This document shows, piece by piece, positions 8,630 to 17,554 of a DNA stretch of 64,000 nucleotides. The notes under the pieces are model-generated. The model searched no databases, was not told where the DNA came from, and worked only from the letters and a program-made list of their open reading frames with translations. The DNA comes from an uncultured Bacteroides sp. (GTDB lineage Bacteria; Bacteroidota; Bacteroidia; Bacteroidales; Bacteroidaceae), in the NCBI GenBank assembly GCA_944322335.1, contig CALUOU010000002.1, positions 1 to 64,000 on the forward strand, in the 5' to 3' direction. A program made the position numbers and the translations under genes. The first letter of the stretch is position 1. The number at the start of each line of letters is the position of its first letter.

Positions 8630-8751
8630 GGGTGTAGAAAGGAGGAAAGCGGAGGTGCGGCTGGCGATGGCGTTGGCTGCCGACGGACGGAAGGGGCAAT
8701 CGTTTGAGGTCACCATGAGGCAGACATCTGTACGGCTGAAGGATTGTGTCC

Positions 8752-8795
8752 AGGGTGTACAAATCGGTCAAAAAGGGTGTACAAATCGGTCAATT
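8752..8795 (+). repeat. 22-bp direct repeat, two copies (TGTACAAATCGGTCA core)
   Basis: Two copies of a unit starting AGGGTGTACAAATCGGTCAA begin at 8752 and 8774, exactly 22 bases apart, with only the last two bases differing. No gene overlaps. The unit is unrelated in sequence to the other 22-bp arrays in this region but has the same period. Confidence 0.85.
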
Positions 8796-9055
8796 TTAGG
8801 ATGAAAACAGATCGTTTGCCTTTTGTTGTGTCAATAATTGTGACCTTTCACACGATAGGTGAAGGAAGGGTGCCACAAAGAGTCTATTGAGGCAATGCTT
8901 CATCGGAACGTGTTGTAGACAAGGTGTTTAAGGTGAAACCTGATGAAAGCGTGTGAAAGAAGGGTCTAAGCTTTGCTTTCACCGTAACGGGTTGTAATGC
9001 AGCGGAATGGAAACGGAGTGAAGGCGTGAGACTTTCAAGGCATATTCTCTTAAAA

Positions 9056-9132
9056 ATCAAGTTGATCAGGCCGTGAAATCAAGTTGATTGTACGTTAAAA
9101 TCAAGTTGATCACATCCTGAAACCAACTTGAT
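9056..9132 (+). repeat. Four ATCAAGTTGAT motifs at 22-bp spacing
   Basis: ATCAA-G-TTGAT, an inverted repeat around one central base, starts at 9056, 9078 and 9100. A degenerate inverted copy follows at 9122 (ACCAACTTGAT). All four are 22 bases apart while the bases between them vary. This looks like an array of sites on one face of the helix, about two turns apart. A related AATCAAGTTGA occurs at about 48037, beside another array. Confidence 0.85.
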
Positions 9133-9153
9133 CGCTACCGATACCATCTGTCT

Positions 9154-9308
9154 CATGCGTGCGCCGTTTCCGTTTCACGCGTGCGCCTTTTCCGTTTCAC
9201 GCGTGCGCCGTTTCCGTTTCATGCGTGCGCCTTTTCCGTTTCACGCGTGCGCCGTTTCCGTTTCATGCGTGCGCCGCTTCCGTTTCACGCGTGCGCCGCT
9301 TCCGGTTT
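9154..9308 (+). repeat. Seven-unit 22-bp tandem array, CAYGCGTGCG core
   Basis: Units begin at 9154, 9176, 9198, 9220, 9242, 9264 and 9286. Each is CAYGCGTGCG plus 12 bases ending TTCCGTTT; the third base alternates between T and C and the middle varies (GT, TT or GC). The last unit decays after 9300. The core CACGCGTGCG contains the palindrome CACGCGTG. Related cores occur in four other intergenic regions of the window. Confidence 0.92.
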
Positions 9309-9592
9309 TATGTATGCAGACCGGACATTGTATTCTCCACCCGATCTTTTTTTTCTTGCTGAACGCGCCTGTGTGCCCGCTGTCTTTGATGCGGTTGCCC
9401 TGTCTTTTCAACAGGCATTGTTGGCCGCGTAACATTTCAGCGGATAGATAATTCACAGCTGCGAATGCCCGGTTATATCTGGTGTTTGAAAAATCAGTGT
9501 CATCCCGCGTCTGAAGGATGGTCTGTATGTCCCTGCGTATGCCGGACGAAACCGAAAATAGTCTTAATCTTCTGCAATCGGCATGAAAAAAG

Positions 9593-9623
9593 TGTTCCCT
9601 TTCAGGATAATTGCCTATATTTG
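9593..9623 (+). promoter_or_regulatory. Candidate parA promoter
   Basis: TATATTTG at 9616-9623 fits the Bacteroidetes -7 box TAnnTTTG; a TGTT at about 9593 sits at the expected -33 distance. It would give a leader of roughly 130 bases before parA. Confidence 0.5.
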
Positions 9624-9760
9624 CTGCGAAAAGCGGGAAACGGCTTGAGAAGTTATTAACAAAAAGGGTGACTTATCAACCGTTTTTGCATTCTTTCCTT
9701 TTTTTTGTCGGGAGCTAAGCGGAATTATCGCTTACTTCGCTGCCGATAAAAAATGAGAAT

Positions 9761-10540
9761 ATGGGAAAAATAATTGCTTTAGCTAATCAGAAAGGGGGTG
9801 TGGGCAAGACAACCACCACGATTAACCTCGCGGCCTCGCTTGCCACGCTCGAAAAGAAAGTGCTTGTTGTAGACGCTGATCCTCAGGCCAATGCCTCTTC
9901 GGGACTGGGCATAGACATCAAGCAGGCTGAATATACGATTTATGAGTGTATCATTGATCGTGCCGATGTGCGCGCAGCCATACATGACACGGAGATCGAT
10001 ACGCTGAAAGTGATTCCCTCCCACATCAACCTGGTTGGTGCGGAAATTGAGATGCTCAACCTGAGGAACCGCGAAAGGATACTGAAAGAGGTGTTGACAC
10101 CGCTGAAGGAAGAGTTTGACTATATTTTGATTGATTGTTCGCCTTCATTAGGGCTGATCACGGTCAATGCCTTGACGGCTGCCGACTCGGTCATCATTCC
10201 GGTGCAGGCGGAGTATTTTGCGCTGGAAGGCATCAGCAAGCTGCTGAATACCATCAAGATCATCAAGTCGAAGCTGAATCCCGCATTGGAGATCGAAGGC
10301 TTCCTGCTGACCATGTATGACTCGCGCCTGCGGCAGGCCAACCAGATTTATGACGAGGTGAAGCGGCACTTCCAGGAGCTGGTGTTCAACACGGTGATCC
10401 AGCGGAATGTGAAGTTGAGCGAAGCGCCCAGTTACGGCCTTCCCACTATCTTGTATGACGCGGACTCCACGGGAGCCAAGAACCACCTGGCACTGGCCAG
10501 GGAGCTGATCGGCAGAAACACGCAAGAGGAGGGAAGGTGA
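9761..10540 (+). CDS. parA: ParA/Soj chromosome-partitioning ATPase
   Basis: A 259-residue ParA-type ATPase with the deviant Walker A motif KGGVGKTT (11-18), Walker A' region VLVVDADPQANAS and Walker B-like DYILIDCSPSLG. ParA proteins bind DNA non-specifically as ATP dimers and, with ParB bound at parS sites, segregate chromosome origins. Length is normal for the chromosomal Soj type. It is followed 24 bases later by parB, the standard arrangement. I found no convincing parS palindrome nearby; the 22-bp array upstream contains GTTTCAC, resembling half of the known site, but the other half is not there. Confidence 0.97.
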   Translation: MGKIIALANQKGGVGKTTTTINLAASLATLEKKVLVVDADPQANASSGLGIDIKQAEYTIYECIIDRADVRAAIHDTEIDTLKVIPSHINLVGAEIEMLNLRNRERILKEVLTPLKEEFDYILIDCSPSLGLITVNALTAADSVIIPVQAEYFALEGISKLLNTIKIIKSKLNPALEIEGFLLTMYDSRLRQANQIYDEVKRHFQELVFNTVIQRNVKLSEAPSYGLPTILYDADSTGAKNHLALARELIGRNTQEEGR

Positions 10541-10564
10541 ACACGTTAAACAAAAAGGAAACAG

Positions 10565-11455
10565 ATGGCACAAAGAAGAAATGCATTAGGACGGGGGCTT
10601 GACGCCCTGCTTTCGATGGACGAGATACAGACGGAAGGGTCTTCCTCCATCAACGAGATTGAACTCTCGAAGATTGTGGTCAATCCCAACCAGCCGCGCC
10701 GGGAGTTTGACCAGACGGCTCTGCAGGAACTTGCCGACTCGATAGCGGAAATAGGCATCATCCAGCCCATCACGCTGCGCCAGTTGTCCGATGACGAGTA
10801 TCAGATCATCGCCGGCGAGCGGCGTTTCCGTGCCGCACAGTTGGCGGGGCTCTCCACCATTCCGGCCTATATCCGCACGGCCGATGACGAGAACATGCTG
10901 GAGATGGCGCTCATCGAGAACATCCAGCGGGAAGACCTGAACTCCCTGGAGATCGCCCTGACCTATCAGCACCTGCTGGACCAATACGGGCTGACACAGG
11001 AGAGGCTGAGCGAGCGGGTGGGGAAGAAGCGCACCACCATCGCCAACTATCTGCGCCTGCTGAAGCTGCCGGCTCCCATCCAGATGGGGCTGCAGAACAA
11101 GCAGATAGACATGGGACATGCGCGGGCCTTGGTGACGCTGGACGATCCTAAGCTGCAGGTGAAGGTCTATGAGGAGACGGTGGAGCACGGCTATTCGGTG
11201 AGGAAGGTGGAGGAAATCGTCAAGTCGCTCAGCGAAGGGGAGGCGGTGAAGAGCGGCGGACGGAAGATCACCCCCAAGCGTGCCAAGATGCCCGAAGAGT
11301 ACGGCATGCTGAAACAGCAGCTTTCCGGATTTTTCCAAGCGAAGGTGCAGCTGACCTGTTCGGACAAAGGAAAGGGGCGGATCAGCATTCCGTTTAATAA
11401 TGAAGAAGATTTGGAACGTATCATCGGTATACTTGACGCATTGAGAAATAAATGA
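10565..11455 (+). CDS. parB: ParB/Spo0J chromosome-partitioning protein
   Basis: A 296-residue ParB. The N-terminal ParB/Srx CTPase domain has PNQPRREFD, the arginine-rich box GERRFRAAQLAGL and IENIQREDLNSLEIA. A helix-turn-helix follows (LTQERLSERVGKKRTTIANYLRLL, about 145-170), and the C-terminus should dimerise. ParB binds parS, spreads along DNA as a CTP-dependent clamp and recruits condensin and ParA. Its stop codon overlaps the next gene's start (ATGA), so parA-parB-DUF5683 form a tight operon. Confidence 0.97.
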   Translation: MAQRRNALGRGLDALLSMDEIQTEGSSSINEIELSKIVVNPNQPRREFDQTALQELADSIAEIGIIQPITLRQLSDDEYQIIAGERRFRAAQLAGLSTIPAYIRTADDENMLEMALIENIQREDLNSLEIALTYQHLLDQYGLTQERLSERVGKKRTTIANYLRLLKLPAPIQMGLQNKQIDMGHARALVTLDDPKLQVKVYEETVEHGYSVRKVEEIVKSLSEGEAVKSGGRKITPKRAKMPEEYGMLKQQLSGFFQAKVQLTCSDKGKGRISIPFNNEEDLERIIGILDALRNK

Positions 11456-12303
11456 CGAAAAGAAGGAATACATATCTCTGGCTGGTGACCCTGCTGCTGT
11501 GTTTCATACAGGCGGCGGGGATTGCCATTTATGCGCAGGACCGTCCGCGCGCGGCTATGAAAAGGGGGCGGCTGGTTGTCGCAAGGGACTCCATCGCTGC
11601 GGGAAGGGGCTTGCAGCCGGATACGGCTGTGGTGGAAAAGTCTCTGACGGAAGAGGCGGCCGGCCGGCGGGACTCGCTGGCGGTGGCCGACAGCATCGCT
11701 GCCGAGAACAGGCGGAAGATGCTGGAAATGACTTCCGGCCCCCAACCGTCCGAACAGCCCGTGCCCACAGACAGCCTGCAGCAGGCCATGCGGCCCAAAC
11801 GATGGGTGCCCAATCCCACCAAGGCAACATGGCTGGCGCTGGTGATCCCTGGCGCCGGGCAGATTTATAACCGGAAATACTGGAAGCTGCCTATCTACTA
11901 TGGCGGTTTTGCCGGTTGCGCATACGCTCTGACGTGGAACGGGAAGATGTACCGGGACTATTCCAACGCCTATCGGGAGGCTGTGAACGGCAACTGGGAT
12001 TCGAGCAGCATCCAGGATCTGCTTCCGCCCGGCTATCTGGACCGGGTGTCGACCACCCAGCTCACCGAGACCTTGAGACGCCGGAAGGACAGCTACCGGC
12101 GTTACCGCGATTTGAGTGTCATTGCGTTTATTGGCGTTTATCTGCTCTCGGTGGTGGATGCCTACGTGGATGCCGAACTGTCCAATTTTGACTTGACTCC
12201 CGACCTGAGCATGCGTCTGGAGCCTGCCATGTTTGATTCCCAGACGTATGGCACTTCCTCCTCCGGCAAGTCGGTGGGGGTGCAGTGCAGCCTCAGCTTC
12301 TGA
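11452..12303 (+). CDS. DUF5683 domain protein
   Basis: A 283-residue envelope protein with a signal peptide (cleavage near YAQDRPR), a low-complexity stretch (about 30-115) and a DUF5683 core holding the typical PTKATWLALVIPGAGQIYNRKYWKLPIYYGG segment and a second hydrophobic segment (SVIAFIGVYLLSVVDAYVDA). The function is unknown; the glycine-rich AGQIYNRKYWK motif recurs in small membrane proteins of this phylum. The 4-base overlap with parB and position before the lytic transglycosylase are conserved in Bacteroidales, suggesting a link between segregation and cell-wall growth. That link is inferred from neighbourhood only. Confidence 0.85.
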   Translation: MTKRRNTYLWLVTLLLCFIQAAGIAIYAQDRPRAAMKRGRLVVARDSIAAGRGLQPDTAVVEKSLTEEAAGRRDSLAVADSIAAENRRKMLEMTSGPQPSEQPVPTDSLQQAMRPKRWVPNPTKATWLALVIPGAGQIYNRKYWKLPIYYGGFAGCAYALTWNGKMYRDYSNAYREAVNGNWDSSSIQDLLPPGYLDRVSTTQLTETLRRRKDSYRRYRDLSVIAFIGVYLLSVVDAYVDAELSNFDLTPDLSMRLEPAMFDSQTYGTSSSGKSVGVQCSLSF

Positions 12304-12375
12304 GGCGGACCGGGTAGGGAAATGAATGAGAGATACTTACTACTATATATTAGATCATAAAAACAAGACAGAACC

Positions 12376-13674
12376 ATGATAAAGACAACTACACGCTTGC
12401 GGCAGATCCTGATCCGCTCATCGTGGGCGTTCTTGTGCCTGTCCGCTCCAGTGGCTTATGCCCAAGAAAGCGTTGATGTGCTGATTCACAAAGACGGAGA
12501 GGAAAGGCATGAGAGCATTGAGCTTCCAGCCAGCATGACTTATCCTCTCGACAGCCTGCTGAGCGACTGGAAAGCCAGAAACTACATCGACCTTGGCAAG
12601 GACTGCAGCACTTCCACGGTCAATCCACAGTTTAGCGATTCGGTTTACATAGACCGCCTTTCGCGCATGCCGACCGTGATGGAGATGCCCTACAACGAGA
12701 TTGTGCGCAAGTTTATCGACCAGTACACAGGGAAGCTGCGCGGACAGGTCTCGTTCATGCTGAGCGCCTGCAACTTTTACATGCCCATCTTTGAGGAAGC
12801 CTTGGACGCTTATGATTTGCCGCTTGAGCTGAAATATCTCCCCATCATAGAGTCTGCGCTCAATCCATCGGCGGTGTCCCGGGCGGGTGCGGCCGGCCTG
12901 TGGCAGTTCATCATTTCCACCGGAAAGCTCTATGGCTTGGAGAGCAACAGCCTGGTGGACGAACGGCGGGATCCCATCAAATCCACTTGGGCCGCCGCGC
13001 GTTACCTGAGGGACATGTATGACATCTACAAAGACTGGAACCTGGTGATTGCAGCCTATAACTGCGGCCCCGGAAACGTCAACAAGGCCATCCGCCGCTC
13101 GGGCGGCAAGACCGACTATTGGGAGATCTACAACTACCTGCCGCGTGAGACGCGAGGGTATGTGCCTGCCTTCATCGCCGCCAACTACGTGATGACCTAT
13201 TATTGCAAACACAACATCTGCCCCATGGAGACCGACATCCCGGCGGCGACAGACACCGTGCTGGTGAGCCGGAACTGCCATTTCCAGCAGATAGCCGACA
13301 TTTGCGGCATAGACATGGATCAGATCAAGAGCCTGAATCCGCAGTATAAACGGAACATCATTCCCGGTGATGCCAAGCCGCAGACCTTGCGCCTTCCGCT
13401 GGCGGGCATCAGCTCCTTTATAGACAATCAGGACACCATTTACGCTTACCGGCAAAACGAGTTTTTCAAGAACCGCCGTCTGATCGCTTCAAAAAGCAAA
13501 AGCGGCCGCTCGTCAGCGGGCAAAGGCGATGCCGTCTACCACCGCATCCGGCGTGGAGAGACGCTCTCTGCCATCGCGCGCCGCTACGGGGTGACCGTCA
13601 GGCAGCTGCAGCGCTGGAACGGCCTGCGAGGCACCCGCATCTCGGCTGGCAAACGCTTGAGGATCTACCGTTGA
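12376..13674 (+). CDS. LysM lytic transglycosylase (MltD-like)
   Basis: A 432-residue exported cell-wall enzyme. A signal peptide ends near residue 29 (VAYAQ). The SLT domain has the catalytic glutamate E159 in LPIIESALNP, then SRAGAAGLWQF and the AAYNCGPGNVNKAI motif. A LysM domain near residues 385-432 (RRGETLSAIARRYGVTVRQLQRWNG) should bind peptidoglycan. Such enzymes cleave glycan strands to form 1,6-anhydro-muropeptides during growth and remodelling. It follows DUF5683 by 72 bases and probably has its own or a shared transcript. Confidence 0.93.
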   Translation: MIKTTTRLRQILIRSSWAFLCLSAPVAYAQESVDVLIHKDGEERHESIELPASMTYPLDSLLSDWKARNYIDLGKDCSTSTVNPQFSDSVYIDRLSRMPTVMEMPYNEIVRKFIDQYTGKLRGQVSFMLSACNFYMPIFEEALDAYDLPLELKYLPIIESALNPSAVSRAGAAGLWQFIISTGKLYGLESNSLVDERRDPIKSTWAAARYLRDMYDIYKDWNLVIAAYNCGPGNVNKAIRRSGGKTDYWEIYNYLPRETRGYVPAFIAANYVMTYYCKHNICPMETDIPAATDTVLVSRNCHFQQIADICGIDMDQIKSLNPQYKRNIIPGDAKPQTLRLPLAGISSFIDNQDTIYAYRQNEFFKNRRLIASKSKSGRSSAGKGDAVYHRIRRGETLSAIARRYGVTVRQLQRWNGLRGTRISAGKRLRIYR

Positions 13675-13729
13675 TCAGCCGGAAGTCCGGCAAAACGAGG
13701 AGTTTTTATCAGAAAGATTGCCCTTCCGC

Positions 13730-13759
13730 TTGTCGGACCTTGAAAAATGCTTATTTTTG
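13730..13759 (+). promoter_or_regulatory. relA promoter
   Basis: TTG at 13730-13732, 19 bases, then TATTTTTG at 13752-13759 fit the Bacteroidetes TTTG-N19-TAnnTTTG promoter well. Transcription would start about 22 bases before the relA ATG. Confidence 0.75.
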
Positions 13760-13788
13760 CAGGTGTGATACGTTAAAGAATTTAGGAT

Positions 13789-16056
13789 ATGGAAGAGAAT
13801 GTAAGCCTCAAAGAGAAAGAAAAGGCCGAGGAAGAGATGATCGACCTGGCCTTTCAGAAACTGCTGGACGACTATCTGGCCACCCGCCATCGGAAACGGG
13901 TGGAAATCATAACGAAAGCGTTCAATTTTGCGAATCAGGCGCACAAGGGCATCAAGCGGCGTTCGGGAGAGCCCTACATCATGCATCCCATTGCCGTGGC
14001 CGAGATTGTGTGTAACGAGATCGGACTGGGCTCTACTTCCATCTGCGCGGCCTTGCTGCACGATGTGGTGGAAGACACGGACTATACGGTGGAAGACATT
14101 GAAAACATTTTCGGCCCGAAGATCGCACAGATTGTGGACGGGCTGACCAAAATATCGGGAGGCATCTTCGGCGACCGCGCCTCTGCGCAGGCTGAGAACT
14201 TCAAGAAACTGCTGCTCACGATGTCCGATGACATCCGGGTCATTCTCATCAAGATAGCCGACCGCCTGCACAACATGCGCACGCTCGGCTCTATGCTGCC
14301 CAACAAGCAATATAAGATTGCCGGAGAGACGCTCTATATCTACGCGCCATTGGCCAACCGGCTGGGCTTGAACAAGATCAAGACAGAGCTGGAAAACCTC
14401 AGCTTCAAGTATGAGCATCCTGAGGAGTATCGCGAAATAGAAGAGAAGCTGGAGGCGACCGCCGCAGAGAGAGACAAAGTCTTCCGCGAGTTTACGGCAC
14501 CCATCAGGGAACAGCTGGACAAGATGGGACTGAAATACCGCATACTGGCGCGCGTGAAGTCCATCTACTCCATCTGGAACAAGATGCAGACCAAGCACGT
14601 TCCCTTTGAGGAGATCTATGACATCTTGGCTGTGCGCATCGTCTTTGAGCCGCGTGATATGAATGAGGAGCTGAACGACTGTTTTGACATCTATGTGGCC
14701 ATCTCGAAGATCTACAAGCCCCATCCCGACCGCTTGCGCGACTGGGTGAGCCATCCGAAAGCCAACGGCTATCAGGCTTTGCACGTGACCCTGATGGCAA
14801 ACAACGGACAGTGGATAGAGGTGCAGATCAGAAGCGAGCGCATGGACGACATTGCCGAACAGGGGCTGGCGGCCCACTGGAAATACAAGGAGGGTGGCGG
14901 CAGCGAGGACGAAGGGGAGCTGGCGAAGTGGCTCAAGACCATCAAAGAGATACTGGAGGATCCGCAGCCGGATGCCATCGACTTTCTGGACAACATCAAG
15001 TTGGGACTGTTTGCCTCGGAAATATTCGTGTTCACGCCCAAAGGGGAGCTGAAGACCATGCCACAGGACGCTACAGCGCTGGATTTTGCCTTCTCGCTCC
15101 ATACTGACATAGGCTGCCACTGCATAGGCGCTAAGGTGAACCACAAGCTGGTGCCACTGAGCTACAGGCTGAAGAGCGGAGACCAAGTGGAGATACTGAC
15201 CTCGAAGTCACAGCATGTGAGCGCGGAGTGGCTGAATTTTGCCACTACGGCACGCGCCAAGATCGCTTCCCTCCTGCGCAAGGAGACGAAGGGCTATCAG
15301 AAGGCGGGGGAGACCATGCTGGCAGAGTTCCTGGCCAAAGAAGGCATCCCTTTCAACGAGTCGGTCATTGACAGGCTGACCCGTTTCCACAATTTCCATA
15401 CGCCGGACGAGCTGATGGCTGCTGTCGGGAGCGGAAAGACGGTATTGGGCGATGCCGACAGGAACGCGCTCAAGCAGAAGCAGGGCAAAGGCTGGAAAAA
15501 ACTGCTTTCCTTCTCTTTCGGGAACAAAGACGGCAAGGACAGCAAGGAGAAGGAGACGGCGCAGACTGAGCCTAAAGAGCCGCAAGAGAAAAAGATTAAT
15601 ACCAGGGAAATCTTGAAGCTGACGGAAGAGGACATTCAGACGAAGTATGTCATGGCTGACTGTTGTCACCCCATTCCGGGAGATGACGTGCTGGGATATG
15701 CGGACGAACAGGGCCGCATTGTCATCCACAAGCGGCAGTGTCCGGTGGCGGCGAGGCTGAAGAGCAGCTATGGCAACCGCATCATAGCCACCGAATGGGA
15801 CACGCACAAGGAACTTTCTTTCCCGGTGGGCATCTATGTGCGCGGCATTGACGGAGTGGGGGTGCTCAACGAAGTGACTCAAGTCATCTCGCGGCAGCTG
15901 AATGTCAACATCCGCGCACTGAACATCCGTGCTACGGACGGCATCTTTGAGGGGAAAATACAGCTTTATGTGCATGATGTGGATGACGTGCGCGTCATCT
16001 GCAACAACCTGAAACAGATACAGAACCTAAAAGAAGTGATCCGCATGGAGGATTGA
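13789..16056 (+). CDS. relA: Bifunctional (p)ppGpp synthetase/hydrolase
   Basis: A 755-residue long Rel/SpoT protein. The HD hydrolase domain keeps H91-D92 in ALLHDVVEDTDYT; the synthetase domain has RVKSIYSIWNKM and HPKANGYQALHVTL; then come TGS (about 405-470, FVFTPKGELKTMP), a helical region and a C-terminal ACT domain (about 680-755, GIYVRGIDGVGVLNEVTQV). It makes and degrades the alarmone (p)ppGpp in the stringent response. The intact HD motif argues for hydrolase activity, so this is the bifunctional type. A good promoter lies just upstream. Confidence 0.96.
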   Translation: MEENVSLKEKEKAEEEMIDLAFQKLLDDYLATRHRKRVEIITKAFNFANQAHKGIKRRSGEPYIMHPIAVAEIVCNEIGLGSTSICAALLHDVVEDTDYTVEDIENIFGPKIAQIVDGLTKISGGIFGDRASAQAENFKKLLLTMSDDIRVILIKIADRLHNMRTLGSMLPNKQYKIAGETLYIYAPLANRLGLNKIKTELENLSFKYEHPEEYREIEEKLEATAAERDKVFREFTAPIREQLDKMGLKYRILARVKSIYSIWNKMQTKHVPFEEIYDILAVRIVFEPRDMNEELNDCFDIYVAISKIYKPHPDRLRDWVSHPKANGYQALHVTLMANNGQWIEVQIRSERMDDIAEQGLAAHWKYKEGGGSEDEGELAKWLKTIKEILEDPQPDAIDFLDNIKLGLFASEIFVFTPKGELKTMPQDATALDFAFSLHTDIGCHCIGAKVNHKLVPLSYRLKSGDQVEILTSKSQHVSAEWLNFATTARAKIASLLRKETKGYQKAGETMLAEFLAKEGIPFNESVIDRLTRFHNFHTPDELMAAVGSGKTVLGDADRNALKQKQGKGWKKLLSFSFGNKDGKDSKEKETAQTEPKEPQEKKINTREILKLTEEDIQTKYVMADCCHPIPGDDVLGYADEQGRIVIHKRQCPVAARLKSSYGNRIIATEWDTHKELSFPVGIYVRGIDGVGVLNEVTQVISRQLNVNIRALNIRATDGIFEGKIQLYVHDVDDVRVICNNLKQIQNLKEVIRMED

Positions 16057-16061
16057 GGCGC

Positions 16062-16475
16062 TCACTGGTCTGTGCCTCCCTCTTCTTCTCTGGCGGTGGC
16101 GATGTTTTGCCTCAATGTCTCTACATCATCGTAGGTAAAGGCATTGAGCGCATCGCGCATGGCCACCAGCTCTTCGCGGATGGCGCGAAGGCGGTCCACA
16201 ATCTCAAAGTTGCGCAAGGTGCCGCCTCTGTTGTCTTTCAGGCGCTGGCGCGCGCCGGTAAGGGTCATGCCGCGCTCTTTCACTAAGTGGTGGATCAGCT
16301 TGACCACTTCGATGTCTTCCTGCCGGTATTGGCGTACGCCTCGGCCTGCTTTCTTGGGATTGAGCTGCGGAAACTCTTTTTCCCAAAAACGGAGCAGGGA
16401 TTCGTTGACATCAAACATCCGGGCGACTTCGCTGATGGAGTAGTATATTTTCAGTTTCTTGTGATGGTTCAGCAT
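16062..16475 (-). CDS. MerR-family transcriptional regulator
   Basis: A 137-residue regulator starting at the ATG complementary to 16473-16475. The N-terminal winged helix has the MerR pattern YYSISEVARMFDVNESLLRFWEKEF, followed by GRGVRQYRQEDIEVVKLI. The C-terminal part is a coiled coil without obvious metal-binding cysteines, so it is not of the metal-sensing type. It converges with relA, the stop codons being about 5 bases apart, and diverges from the AAA ATPase gene. An upstream start at 16526 would lie before the likely promoter. Confidence 0.9.
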   Translation of the reverse strand: MLNHHKKLKIYYSISEVARMFDVNESLLRFWEKEFPQLNPKKAGRGVRQYRQEDIEVVKLIHHLVKERGMTLTGARQRLKDNRGGTLRNFEIVDRLRAIREELVAMRDALNAFTYDDVETLRQNIATAREEEGGTDQ

Positions 16476-16496
16476 GGGCGGTGATACTTTGCGCTG

Positions 16497-16504
16497 CAAA
16501 AATA
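16497..16504 (-). promoter_or_regulatory. -7 box for the merR gene
   Basis: On the minus strand TATTTTTG matches TAnnTTTG, 21 bases before the merR start. No good -33 box is placed at 19-21 bases. Confidence 0.45.
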
Positions 16505-16556
16505 AGGCACTTTTCTGAATTATCATTCAAAAGCTTCATCTTTGTGCCGGAAAATC

Positions 16557-16587
16557 TTGTTTGGACTTCCGATTTGCCTTATATTTG
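16557..16587 (+). promoter_or_regulatory. Promoter of the AAA/DUF4435 pair
   Basis: TTG at 16557-16559 and TATATTTG at 16580-16587, 20 bases apart, form a good Bacteroidetes promoter. It would leave an untranslated leader of nearly 90 bases before the ATPase gene. Confidence 0.65.
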
Positions 16588-16681
16588 CTGTTAGTAAGAA
16601 GCGATGCCGGAGGATTGATGACGGATAAGCCGCCATCGCTGATCACTTACGAACCATTAACCATTAAACAGACTGAGCGAA

Positions 16682-17524
16682 ATGATTCCCGCAACTTATA
16701 TCAAACGCATTGAGATACACGGGCTATGGGACCGTTACGACATAGCTTGGAACCTGAGGCCGGATGTCAACATCCTCTCTGGCATCAACGGAGTGGGGAA
16801 AACCACCATTCTGAACCGTTCTGTGGGCTACTTGGAACAAGTGTCCGGAGAAATGAAAAAGGATGAGATGAAAGATGTGCGCATCGAGTTTGACAACCCG
16901 GAAGCCACGTTCATACCCTATGACCTGATCCGCAGTTATGACCGTCCGCTCCTGCTGGGCGATTCCACCATCCGAATGGCCGATCCGGATGTGAAGACTG
17001 AATTGGACTGGCAGCTGTACCTGCTCCAACGCCGTTATTTAGACTATCAGGTGGACGTGGGCAACCGCATGATAGAGCTGCTGAGCAGCGGTCAGGCGGA
17101 GGAACGGGAAAAAGCCCCTGCTCTTTCCGCTCCCAAGCGGAAGTTTCAGGACCTGATAGACGGGCTGTTCGGATATACGCGCAAGAGGATAGACCGCAAG
17201 AGCAACGACATCGTCTTCATCCAAGACGAGGAAAAGCTCTCGCCTTATAAGCTTTCTTCCGGCGAGAAGCAGATGCTGGTGATCCTGCTGACGGCATTGG
17301 TGCGCGAAGGGACACACAGTGTCTTGTTTATGGACGAGCCGGAAGCCTCCCTCCACATCGAGTGGCAGCAGAAGCTGATCGGCATGATCCGTGCCCTGAA
17401 CCCCGACTTGCAATTAATCCTGACCACTCATTCGCCTGCTGTCATTATGGAAGGGTGGATGGATGCCGTGACCGAAGTGAGCGACATCGCCACGCCTTAC
17501 CCGAAAGCGGCTAAAGAATCATGA
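16682..17524 (+). CDS. AAA ATPase (AriA-like, partner of DUF4435)
   Basis: A compact 280-residue ABC-type ATPase without membrane segments. It has Walker A GINGVGKTT (34-42), a signature region KLSSGEKQML, Walker B SVLFMDEPEASLH and a switch histidine in LTTHSPAVI. This is the AAA_15/AAA_21 group, whose members often regulate toxic or nuclease partners. The partner lies 30 bases downstream and carries a DUF4435/TOPRIM domain, the pairing seen in the PARIS anti-phage system. The protein seems short for the group, with only a small helical insert (about 125-175). Defence is inferred from the pairing; a core DNA-maintenance role is also possible. Confidence 0.82.
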   Translation: MIPATYIKRIEIHGLWDRYDIAWNLRPDVNILSGINGVGKTTILNRSVGYLEQVSGEMKKDEMKDVRIEFDNPEATFIPYDLIRSYDRPLLLGDSTIRMADPDVKTELDWQLYLLQRRYLDYQVDVGNRMIELLSSGQAEEREKAPALSAPKRKFQDLIDGLFGYTRKRIDRKSNDIVFIQDEEKLSPYKLSSGEKQMLVILLTALVREGTHSVLFMDEPEASLHIEWQQKLIGMIRALNPDLQLILTTHSPAVIMEGWMDAVTEVSDIATPYPKAAKES

Positions 17525-17554
17525 TCGGCTAACCACTATCCACTCTTCACGACC

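Larger units (their letters stand above)
8630..9760. other. Gene-free repeat-rich region between cassette and parA
   Basis: About 1.1 kb without a credible gene. From left to right it holds a 22-bp direct repeat pair (8752-8795), a stretch with scattered GTGAAA/TTTCAC motifs (about 8846-8982), four copies of an ATCAAGTTGAT motif (9056-9132), seven copies of a 22-bp unit with CAYGCGTGCG core (9154-9308), and an AT-rich leader with the parA promoter. ORFs across the arrays are translations of the repeats. It marks the border between the peptide cassette and the conserved par-rel block. Confidence 0.8.

Noticed and set aside
8571..8804. 77-residue ORF at the end of the GLPGLI gene
   Set aside because: It overlaps the gene in another frame and ends in the 22-bp repeat pair.
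9154..9308. Possible CRISPR array
   Set aside because: Units of 22 bases with a 10-bp core and a mostly constant remainder are too short, and no cas gene is present.
9154..9308. Possible parS cluster near parAB because units contain GTTTCAC
   Set aside because: The other half-site GTGAAAC does not follow and the same core in other arrays lacks GTTTCAC.
9128..9451. Overlapping ORFs with repeated RAPFPFHACA-type residues in all three plus frames
   Set aside because: They are translations of the 22-bp array; three units (66 bases) give a 22-residue repeat in every frame.
9465..9659. 64-residue cysteine-containing ORF before parA
   Set aside because: It crosses the parA promoter, lacks a leader or signal pattern and resembles no neighbour.
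13671..14015. 114-residue ORF before relA
   Set aside because: It overlaps the relA promoter and start in a different frame and has no recognisable pattern.
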